Below are positions 1 to 7,687 of a stretch of 12,135 bases of DNA, one piece after another. The translations under genes were made by a program, and so were the position numbers. Below the pieces are notes generated by a model. The model was not told the DNA's origin. It ran no database searches and worked only from the letters and a program-made list of their open reading frames with translations. Every line of letters begins with the position of its first letter. The first letter of the stretch is position 1. Source of the DNA: an uncultured bacterium (GTDB lineage Bacteria; Planctomycetota; UBA1135; GCA-002686595); the NCBI GenBank assembly GCA_902826945.1, contig CADEGS010000133.1:1-12135 (forward strand). The letters run 5' to 3'.

Positions 1-2273
1 CGCACCGTGTGGATCTCCAGCCGCTCGAGCACCTCGGCGGGCAGCCGCCGGGCCTCGGCGGCGTTGCTCTCCGGCAGGACGACCACGCGGATGCCGCTGC
101 GCAGCGCCGCCAGGCACTTCTCGCGCACGCCGCCGACGGGCAGCACCGAGCCGCGCAGCGAGATCTCGCCGGTCATCGCCACGTCGCTGCGCGCCGGGCG
201 ATCGGCGAAGAGCGAGCACAGCGCGGCGGCGATCGCGATGCCGGCCGAGGGGCCGTCCTTGGGCGTCGCGCCCGAGGGGAAGTGCAGGTGCAGGTCGACG
301 CCGTTCATCGGCTCCTGCGCCAGCCCGAGCTCCTGCCAGCCGTGGCGCAGGTACGAGAGCACGGTCTGCACGGACTCGCGCAGCACCTCGCCCACCTGGC
401 CGGTCAGGATCAGGTGCCCCTGGCCGGGCATGCCCAGCGCCTCGATCGGCAGCAGCGAGCCGCCGGCCGAGGTCCAGGCCAGGCCGGTCGCGACGCCGAC
501 GCCCGGACGCGTCGGGCGCAGGTCCTCCTCCGCGCGCGGCGGCCCGAGCAGCCGCGCCAGGTCGTGCGCGCGCACGCGCAGCCCGACGCGGTTCTGGACG
601 ACGTTGACGGCCGCCTTGCGCGCCAGCGTCATCAGCTCGCGCTGGAGCTGGCGCACGCCCGCCTCCTGCGTGTACAGGCGCACGATGGCGCGCAGGGCGC
701 CGGGCGAGACGGAGAGCTCCTCGCGCCGCAGCCCGGCGTGCTCGAGCGCGCGCGGCAGGAGGTGCGTGCGCGCGATCGTGACCTTCTCGGACTCGGTGTA
801 GCCGGAGAACTCGATCGTCTCCATGCGGTCGAGCAGCGCCTCGGGGATCTCGGCCACGTCGTTGGCCGTCGCCACGAACAGGCACTCCGAGACGTCGAAG
901 GGCACGCCGAGGTAGTGGTCGAGGAACTCCGCGTTCTGCTCGGGGTCGAGCAGCTGCAAGAGCGCGCCCGACGAGTTGCCCTCGGCGCCCAGGTGCAGCT
1001 TGTCGATCTCGTCGAGCAGGAGCACCGGGTCGTTGCGTCCGCAGCGCAGGAGCGCGGAGAGGATCGCCCCCGGCGCGCCGGACTCGGTCTTGTGCGTCCC
1101 GCCCGTGATCTCGCTCTCGTCGGTCATGCCGCCGACGGGGATCACGGCGAACGAGCGCCGCAGCGCGACCGCCAGCGCGCGCGCCATGCTCGACTTGCCC
1201 GTCCCCGGGGGGCCGAGGAAGCACAGCACGGTGCCGCGCGCGCCGCCGCCGAGCTTGCGCACGGCCAGGAACTCGACGATGCGCTGCTTGACGTCGGCCA
1301 GGCCGACGTGGCTGCGCTGCAGCGCGTTGACGACCGGCTCGAAGCGACGCGGCGGGCGCGCGCTCGGGCTCTGCCAGGGCAGCTCGAGCATCCACTCGAG
1401 GTGGCCGCGCATGCGCGCCGCGTCGGCCGAGGCCGGCGGCGCGCGGCGCAGGAGCGCGAGCTCGCGCAGCGCCTCGCGGCGCGCGGTCTCCGAGAGCGGC
1501 GCGTCGGCGACGGCCGCCTCGAGCCGGCGCAGCTCGGCCGCGTGCGGGTCGGGCTCGCCCAGCTCGGCGCGCAGCGCCTCGAGCTTCTCGCGCAGGTAGA
1601 CGCGCCGGATGCGCTCCTCGACCTTGCCCTCGAGCGCGCGGCCGGCGCGCGCGCGCACGAGCTCGGTGGCCAGGATGTCGCCCAGCACCGCCATGCGCTC
1701 GAGCGGGCGCACCTCGGCCAGGAGCGCGCAGCGCTGCGGGTAGTCGAGCGGCAGGAGCGAGGCCGTCAGGTCGGCCAGCCCGAGCGGGTCGGCGTCGGCC
1801 GCGGTCGAGAGCGAGACCACGTCCTCGGCGACGCGCGGATCGGCCTCGACCAGCGCGCGCAGGCGCTCGAGCAAGAGCGCCGCGGCGGCTCGACCGGCCT
1901 CGGCGGCGGGCGCTTCCTCCTCGATCGGCGCGGCGATCGCGCTCCAGCCCGCCGCCTCGGGGCGCGGCGCATCCGGGCGCACGCGCAGGACGCCCTGGAG
2001 CGTGACGCGCGCGCCGCCCTCGGAGAGCGCCGCCACGCCGACGACGCGCGCCAGCACACAGACCGGGAGCCAGCTCGAGGGGTCGGGCTCCTCGACGGGG
2101 CGGCGCAGCGTGGCCGCCACGCACAGGGGGTCGGTCGCGTCGAGCGCCCCCAGCGGGCCGTCGACCCAGCGGCCGACGAGCTCCAGGGTGCGCAGCGCGC
2201 CGGGGAAGACGACGCCTCCCCCCAAGGGCAGGACCGGCAGGCGACGGGCGGGGAGGAGAGCCGGGCGAGGCAT
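1..2273 (-). CDS. lon: ATP-dependent Lon protease (LonA), C-terminus cut by window edge
   Basis: Cytosolic AAA+ serine protease that unfolds and degrades damaged or regulatory proteins, normally as a hexamer. The frame starts at ATG 2273-2271 and stays open to the window edge (757 codons). It begins with a Lon N-terminal substrate-binding domain (about residues 10-190), then a helical segment. The AAA+ module has Walker A GPPGTGKS (354-361), Walker B LLLDEIDK (418-425), sensor-1 VATAND, an arginine finger in LLDRME and sensor-2 Arg in EAGVRQLQRE. The protease domain has the catalytic Ser in PKDGPSAG (S676) and Lys in VREKCLAA (K719). Their 43-residue spacing equals that of E. coli S679/K722, so only about 25-30 residues are missing. 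One oddity is that the pore-loop segment, GTHKTESGAPG, lacks the usual aromatic residue. It lies 197 bp downstream of the aminotransferase gene on the same strand and probably has its own promoter. Identity as Lon is seen directly from motifs in order. Confidence 0.97.
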   Translation of the reverse strand, partial: MPRPALLPARRLPVLPLGGGVVFPGALRTLELVGRWVDGPLGALDATDPLCVAATLRRPVEEPDPSSWLPVCVLARVVGVAALSEGGARVTLQGVLRVRPDAPRPEAAGWSAIAAPIEEEAPAAEAGRAAAALLLERLRALVEADPRVAEDVVSLSTAADADPLGLADLTASLLPLDYPQRCALLAEVRPLERMAVLGDILATELVRARAGRALEGKVEERIRRVYLREKLEALRAELGEPDPHAAELRRLEAAVADAPLSETARREALRELALLRRAPPASADAARMRGHLEWMLELPWQSPSARPPRRFEPVVNALQRSHVGLADVKQRIVEFLAVRKLGGGARGTVLCFLGPPGTGKSSMARALAVALRRSFAVIPVGGMTDESEITGGTHKTESGAPGAILSALLRCGRNDPVLLLDEIDKLHLGAEGNSSGALLQLLDPEQNAEFLDHYLGVPFDVSECLFVATANDVAEIPEALLDRMETIEFSGYTESEKVTIARTHLLPRALEHAGLRREELSVSPGALRAIVRLYTQEAGVRQLQRELMTLARKAAVNVVQNRVGLRVRAHDLARLLGPPRAEEDLRPTRPGVGVATGLAWTSAGGSLLPIEALGMPGQGHLILTGQVGEVLRESVQTVLSYLRHGWQELGLAQEPMNGVDLHLHFPSGATPKDGPSAGIAIAAALCSLFADRPARSDVAMTGEISLRGSVLPVGGVREKCLAALRSGIRVVVLPESNAAEARRLPAEVLERLEIHTV

Positions 2274-2274
2274 C

Positions 2275-2294
2275 GCAGGCGGGGCCCGCCCTGC
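2275..2294 (-). promoter_or_regulatory. Hairpin abutting the lon start codon
   Basis: On the minus strand, 5-bp arms GCAGG (2294-2290) and CCTGC (2279-2275) continue, after a bulged G, into CGG/CCG with a GCC loop. One base separates the stem from the lon ATG. The only purine-rich stretch that could act as a ribosome-binding site lies inside the 5' arm, so the fold could occlude translation initiation. The pairing is seen directly. A regulatory role is inference, since short GC-rich inverted repeats are frequent by chance at this base composition. Confidence 0.3.
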
Positions 2295-2320
2295 CGGGGG
2301 TCGGAGGGCGCGCCCGCGCA

Positions 2321-2326
2321 CTTATC
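2321..2326 (-). promoter_or_regulatory. Possible -10 element for lon
   Basis: The minus strand reads GATAAG here, matching TATAAT at four of six positions, in an otherwise nearly AT-free spacer about 48 nt upstream of the lon ATG. The region 17 nt further upstream (TGGTGG) is a poor -35. No CIRCE or HAIR heat-shock operator was recognised. This is a weak call. Confidence 0.22.
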
Positions 2327-2383
2327 GGCCGGGGCGGCGCTCCCCACCACCCCGCCTTCCCGGGCCGCGCCCGAGGGGGGCCG

Positions 2384-2411
2384 CCGGGGCCGCGCCGCGC
2401 GCCGGCCCCGG
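2384..2411 (-). terminator. GC-rich hairpin downstream of the aminotransferase gene
   Basis: A perfect 8-bp inverted repeat, CCGGGGCC and GGCCCCGG, has a 12-nt loop (2392-2403) and lies about 60 nt past the aminotransferase stop codon. No T-run follows on the minus strand, so it is not a classical intrinsic terminator. It could stabilise the 3' end or act in Rho-assisted termination before lon. The role is inferred only from position. Confidence 0.3.
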
Positions 2412-2470
2412 GCCCGGCGAGATCGCGCATGTCTCTTGCGGAGAAAGACTTGCGTCTGTCGCTCGGCCGC

Positions 2471-3618
2471 TCAGCCGGCCTCGACCGCCGCCCGCAGCTC
2501 GTGCGCGACCCGGTCGGCGTCCCCGTCCTCGAGGAAGGGGTGGACCGGGAGGCACAGGACCTCGCGCGCCAGGGCCTCGGCCCGCGGGAAGTCGCCCGGC
2601 CCGTAGCCCCAGCCGGCCGCCGCGGGCTGCAGATGGACCGGTGAGGGGTAGTGCACCCCGACGGTGATCCCGTGCGCGGCGAGGCGCGTGCGGACGCTCT
2701 CCCGCAGCGCGGCCGGCACGCGCACCGTGTACTGGTGGAAGACGTGCTCCGCACCGGGGGCGCGCGCCAGCGGGCGCACGAGGTCGCTGCCGGACAGGGC
2801 GCGGTCGTAGCGCGCGGCGAGCTCCCGGCGGCGCGCGTTCCAGCGCTCGAGCCAGGGCAGCTTGGCGTTGAGCACCGCCGCGGAGATCGCGTTGAGCCGG
2901 CCGTTCGTGCCGACGATCTCGTGGCGGTACTTCTCGCGGCTGCCGTGGTCGCGCAGCGCGCGCAGCGCGTCGGCGACCGCGGCCCGCGGCGTCGTGACGA
3001 GCCCGCCCTCGCCGGCCGTGCCGAGGTTCTTCGTCGGGTAGAAGGAGAAGGCGGTCGCGTCGCCCAGCTCGCCCGCGCGCGCCCCGTCGCGGCGCGCGCC
3101 GTGCGCCTGCGCCGCGTCCTCGACGAGCGCCAGGCCGTGCGCGTCCGCCAGCCGCCGGAAGCCGCGCACGTCGGCCATCTGGCCGTAGAGGTGCACCGGC
3201 AGCAGGCAGCGCGTGTCCGGCTCGAGCGCTGCCGCGGCGGCCTCGGGCGTGACGAGCGCGGTGTCGGGGTCGACGTCGCACAGGAGCGGCCGCGCGCCGA
3301 GCCAGGCGATCGAGCCGGCCGAGGCGAAGAAGGTGAAGGGGCTCGTGACGACCGAGGTGCCCGGGCCGACGCCGAGCGCCTTGAGCGCCAGGATCAGGGC
3401 CTCGGTGCCCGAGGAGACCGCGACGCCGTGCGGGGCGGCGCACAGCGCGGCGAAGTCGCGCTCGAGCGCCTCGACCTCCGGGCCGCCCACGTGCCGGCCG
3501 CTGCGCAGCACGGCCAGCACGGCGGCCTCGACGCGCTCGCCCACGAGCGCGTGCTCCGCGGAGAGATCGAGCGGCGCCACCGCTCGCTCGCCCGCGCGCG
3601 TCCCCGTTCCCCCGTGCA

Positions 3619-3619
<1 letters not shown>
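2471..3619 (-). CDS. DegT/DnrJ/EryC1/StrS-family PLP-dependent sugar aminotransferase
   Basis: A 382-residue fold-type I PLP enzyme of the family that transfers an amino group, usually from glutamate, to a keto-sugar nucleotide for glycan, LPS or exopolysaccharide building blocks. The PLP Schiff-base lysine is K197 in FSFYPTKNLG. The PLP-nitrogen Asp is D168 in VEDAAQAHG, and the phosphate-contact region is SSGTEAL (69-75). The substrate-loop signature HGSREKYRHEIVGTNGRL (225-242) and VHYPSPVHLQP (322-332) are typical. Length is normal for the family. The start is the ATG at 3619-3617, which shares one base with the symporter stop (TGATG), indicating translational coupling. No sugar-nucleotide dehydratase, oxidoreductase or glycosyltransferase is adjacent, so the sugar substrate cannot be assigned; WbpE/WlbC-like 3-keto sugar aminotransferases are the nearest familiar match. 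It could also be placed in a moonlighting 'EryC1 regulator' annotation, but the catalytic residues argue for an enzyme. Confidence 0.92.
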
Positions 3620-5238
<1,619 letters not shown>

Positions 5239-5245
5239 GCGAAGG

Positions 5246-5250
5246 CTCCT
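5246..5250 (-). promoter_or_regulatory. Shine-Dalgarno AGGAG that sets the symporter start
   Basis: The minus strand reads AGGAG, seven bases before the ATG at 5238. It is the clearest ribosome-binding site in the window and argues against the upstream in-frame ATG codons at 5382 and 5307. Confidence 0.75.
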
Positions 5251-5282
5251 GGCAGGGATCCGGAGGCCCGAGCGGGGGCGAG

Positions 5283-5311
5283 ATCGTGCCAGGCCTCCTG
5301 GGAGCATGCAA
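5283..5311 (-). promoter_or_regulatory. Candidate promoter and palindrome upstream of the symporter operon
   Basis: On the minus strand TTGCAT (5311-5306) and CACGAT (5288-5283) are separated by 17 nt; each matches the sigma-70 consensus at only about three positions. The spacer contains the inverted repeat CCAGG-CCT-CCTGG (5289-5301), which could be an operator. The 155-bp divergent region 5239-5393 must hold promoters for both flanking genes, and this is the best candidate seen for the minus side. Weak call. Confidence 0.25.
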
Positions 5312-5393
5312 ATCCGGGGCGCCGCGCGCCGCATGCGCGCAGGCGAGGCGCTACCCTGCCTCGTCCTTTCGCCCGCGCCCACGAGGTCCCCGC

Positions 5394-6740
5394 ATGAACC
5401 GCTCCCTGCTCCTCCTCGCCGCGATCGCGCTCCTCGCTCCCGCCGTCCGCGCGGCGCAGGAGGGCGACGCTCCCTTCACCCAGCAGGAGCTCGAGGCCCT
5501 CGTCGAGCGGATCAAGCCGGAGGTCGAGGAGCTGCGCGGCCTCGAGTTCGAGCGCCCGGTGCGCGTCGCGGTCACCGACCGCGCGGGCTTCCTCGCCTAC
5601 GCGCAGAAGCGCATCGAGAAGACGAGCTCGGTCGAGGAGCTCGCCGCGCAAGGCCTCGTCGGCAAGCTCTGCGGCCTGCTGCCCCCCGACTACGACCTGC
5701 TGGCGGAGACGCTGGAGGTGCTCGAGGAGCAGGTCGGCGGCTTCTACGACCCCGCCGACGAGGCCTTCTACCTGATGGACACGTTCCGGGGCGACATCGC
5801 GCGCGTCATCCTCGCGCACGAGCTGACGCACGCGCTGGACGACCAGCACTTCGACATCGACGGGCGCATCGAGGCGCTGGGCAAGGACTCGGACGCGCTC
5901 TTCGCCTACCACGCCGTCGTCGAGGGCAGCGGGACGTCGGTGATGAACCGCTGGATGCTGGAGCGCATGGCGGAGCTCGACCCCAAGGCGCTGGCAGACG
6001 GCGGCGGCATCTCGATGGAGGCGGTGAGCCAGGCGCCGCCGTACGTGTGGAAGCCCCTGATCGCCACCTACCTGTGCGGCGCCGCCTTCCTGCAGCGCAG
6101 CGAGCAGGTGATGGCCGGCCAGGTGCGGCCGCCGAGCCCCGACGACTTCGACCTCGCCTTCCGGCATCCGCCGCGCTCGAGCGAGCAGGTGCTCCACCCC
6201 GGGAAGTTCTGGGGCAAGGTGCCCGGCCACCGCGGCATGCCGCCCGAGAAGGTCCCGATGGACGAGCCCGTGCGCGTGCGCCTCGCGGCGGAAGCGCTGC
6301 CGGAAGGCTGGCAGGCGACCTACCAGGACACGCTCGGCGAGCTCGGCCTGGCGCTGATCGCCGAGCCGCTCGCGGAGCGGGGCGGCCTCGAGGCCTCGAA
6401 GATCCTCGGCGTGCGCTTCACGAGCGACGCGGCCGCGGGCTGGGGCGGCGACCGCTTCGCGCTGCTCGAGGGGCCCGGCGGCGCGTGCGCGCTCGTGGGC
6501 GTCACGGTCTGGGACGACGGGGCGCAGGCGGACGAGTTCCTGGCGGCGCTGCGCGGCCTGGAGGCGCACCTGGGGGCGCAGGCGTCCGCGCTGGCCGCGG
6601 CGCGCGGCGCGTCGGGCACGGCGGTCGTGCTCGAGCGCGGGCCGCTCCCCGCCGGAGCGCTGCTGGTCGTCGCCGCGGGCTGCGACGAGGCGCGCGCGCG
6701 CGCGCTGGTCGCGGCGCTCGCGCCGGCGACCGGCGAGTGA
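5394..6740 (+). CDS. Secreted HExxH zinc metallopeptidase-like protein
   Basis: A 448-residue exported protein of unknown substrate that carries a gluzincin-type zinc site. Residues 1-21 form a signal peptide (MNRS, then a Leu/Ala core, then AVRAAQ), with likely cleavage near A20. The zinc motif HELTH (142-146) sits in VILAHELTHALDDQHFDID. A plausible third ligand, E177, lies in the downstream helix HAVVEGSGTSVMNRW. Before the zinc helix, GGFYDPADEAFYL (115-127) forms the edge-strand segment usual in this fold. Later conserved-looking segments are PPRSSEQVLHPGKF (259-272) and AAGWGGDRFALL (347-358). I associate this combination with uncharacterised predicted metallopeptidases of several bacterial phyla. 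The ATG at 5394 is preferred over the upstream in-frame ATG at 5286, because it has GAGG 7 nt upstream and opens directly with the signal peptide. The neighbour on the plus strand, after one minus-strand gene, is another zinc peptidase. Proteolysis is inferred; the protein substrate is unknown. Confidence 0.85.
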   Translation: MNRSLLLLAAIALLAPAVRAAQEGDAPFTQQELEALVERIKPEVEELRGLEFERPVRVAVTDRAGFLAYAQKRIEKTSSVEELAAQGLVGKLCGLLPPDYDLLAETLEVLEEQVGGFYDPADEAFYLMDTFRGDIARVILAHELTHALDDQHFDIDGRIEALGKDSDALFAYHAVVEGSGTSVMNRWMLERMAELDPKALADGGGISMEAVSQAPPYVWKPLIATYLCGAAFLQRSEQVMAGQVRPPSPDDFDLAFRHPPRSSEQVLHPGKFWGKVPGHRGMPPEKVPMDEPVRVRLAAEALPEGWQATYQDTLGELGLALIAEPLAERGGLEASKILGVRFTSDAAAGWGGDRFALLEGPGGACALVGVTVWDDGAQADEFLAALRGLEAHLGAQASALAAARGASGTAVVLERGPLPAGALLVVAAGCDEARARALVAALAPATGE

Positions 6741-6764
6741 GCCGGCGGCCAGGGCCCGCGGGGA

Positions 6765-7556
6765 TCAGCCGAAGCCGCGCCTGCCGCGCGCGGCGGGCAG
6801 CCCGCCGGTCACGCGCCCGGTGAACAGGAACACGCCCTCGACGCGCCAGCCGGGCCGCGGCAGCTCCAGGCCTTCCAGGGCGAGCTGCCAGCGGCTGACG
6901 AAGAGCTCGAGCGGTCGGCCCGGCGCGTCCACCTCGAGCACGTCCACCGGCTCGCCGGAGAGCGGATTCGTCAGCCGCCGCACGGCGAGCACGCGCATCG
7001 AGACCTCCATCGCGCCGCCCGGCCGCTCGGGCCCGCCGACGGGGAAGCACGGCGCGCCGCAGGGCTCCTCCAGGACCTCCACGCCGGCGCCCTCGTCCGG
7101 GCCGACCGCGTCCACGTCGATGGCGAAGCCGGCCACGCTGACGGCGAGCACGTGCCCCGGGCGCACGCTGCGCGGCAGGCGGCGCGCGTCGCCCAGCGAG
7201 ACGGCGATCGGGTACTCGAGGCCGACGTCCTCCGGGCCGCTCGCCCCGCGCGGGGGCGGCGAGGGGTTGGCCGTGCCGAGCAGGAGCACGTCGAAAGGCG
7301 AGTCGGGGATCGGCTCGAGCGCCTCGACGCGCACGCGCAGGCGGCGCGGCGCGTCGAACCACGGCAGGAGGTTCCAGCCCTGCTCGCCCTCGTCGCGATC
7401 GAGGCGCACCTCGAGGCCGCCCGCGAGGGGATAGCGCAGGTGGGTGCCGCCCGGGCCGCGCCAGGGGACGCGCTCGCCCTTCTCGAGCACGGTCGCGATC
7501 AGGCGCGCGCGGTCGGCGTCGGGCGGGAACCCGATGCACTCGAGCAGGAAGTCCAC
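6765..7556 (-). CDS. Conserved-looking protein of unknown function, GTG start
   Basis: A 263-residue protein that I do not recognise. It has no signal peptide, membrane segment or catalytic motif I can name. Composition is that of a soluble, beta-rich protein with alternating hydrophobic strands, for example LRVRVEALE (73-81), HVLAVSVAGFAIDVDAVG (135-152) and WRVEGVFLFTGRV (237-249). There is a CxxxC pair in EEPCGAPCFP (163-172) and a third Cys at position 7. The start is taken as GTG at 7556-7554, giving an N-terminus MDFLLECIGFPPD that reads as a natural start; the frame is open further upstream but shows no ATG. Its end is only 24 bp from the convergent end of the metallopeptidase gene, with no clear terminator between. 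Coding reality is supported by codon-position bias and balanced amino-acid composition, unlike the Arg/Ala/Pro-rich shadow frames. It is divergent from the M1 peptidase gene. Confidence 0.78.
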   Translation of the reverse strand: MDFLLECIGFPPDADRARLIATVLEKGERVPWRGPGGTHLRYPLAGGLEVRLDRDEGEQGWNLLPWFDAPRRLRVRVEALEPIPDSPFDVLLLGTANPSPPPRGASGPEDVGLEYPIAVSLGDARRLPRSVRPGHVLAVSVAGFAIDVDAVGPDEGAGVEVLEEPCGAPCFPVGGPERPGGAMEVSMRVLAVRRLTNPLSGEPVDVLEVDAPGRPLELFVSRWQLALEGLELPRPGWRVEGVFLFTGRVTGGLPAARGRRGFG

Positions 7557-7619
7557 GCGGCCCGCCAGGATACGGCGAAGGGAGGGCGCCGTGGCCCGCG
7601 CGCAGGCGTCGCGCGAGGC

Positions 7620-7648
7620 CAGACGCGCCGCCCGCGATCCTGTAGGAT
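7620..7648 (+). promoter_or_regulatory. Candidate promoter of the M1 peptidase/AhpD-like operon
   Basis: CAGACG (7620-7625) and TAGGAT (7643-7648) are spaced 17 nt apart and lie 40 nt upstream of the ATG. The -10 matches TATAAT at four of six positions; the -35 is weak. The -10 overlaps the palindrome at 7636-7649, an arrangement compatible with repressor binding. No Shine-Dalgarno is visible before the ATG at 7688. Confidence 0.33.
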
Positions 7649-7649
7649 C
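7636..7649. promoter_or_regulatory. Palindrome GATCCT-GT-AGGATC, possible operator
   Basis: A perfect 6-bp inverted repeat with a 2-bp centre lies in the 131-bp divergent spacer between the unknown minus-strand gene and the M1 peptidase gene. It is relatively AT-rich for this genome and overlaps the candidate -10. The symmetry is seen directly; operator function is inferred from position. Confidence 0.35.
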
Positions 7650-7687
7650 CGCCGCCGTCCCGGCTCCGCGACCTCCAGCCTCGAGTC

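Noticed and set aside
2432..2456. Direct repeat CTTGCG-N8-CTTGCG upstream of lon
   Set aside because: Too short and too far from the lon start (about 160-180 nt) to support an operator; no match to CIRCE or HAIR motifs.
9..2606. 865-codon plus-strand open frame
   Set aside because: It is antisense to lon; its Arg/Ala/Gly/His-rich product is typical of a shadow frame in GC-rich DNA, while the minus frame shows complete Lon motifs.
5239..5382. Longer N-terminus for the symporter (start at 5382)
   Set aside because: Adds 48 Arg-rich residues, whereas the ATG at 5238 has AGGAG at ideal spacing and opens with a signal peptide.
6741..6764. Terminator between the convergent metallopeptidase and unknown genes
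   Set aside because: The 24-bp gap shows only short GC palindromic fragments and no clear stem-loop with T-run.
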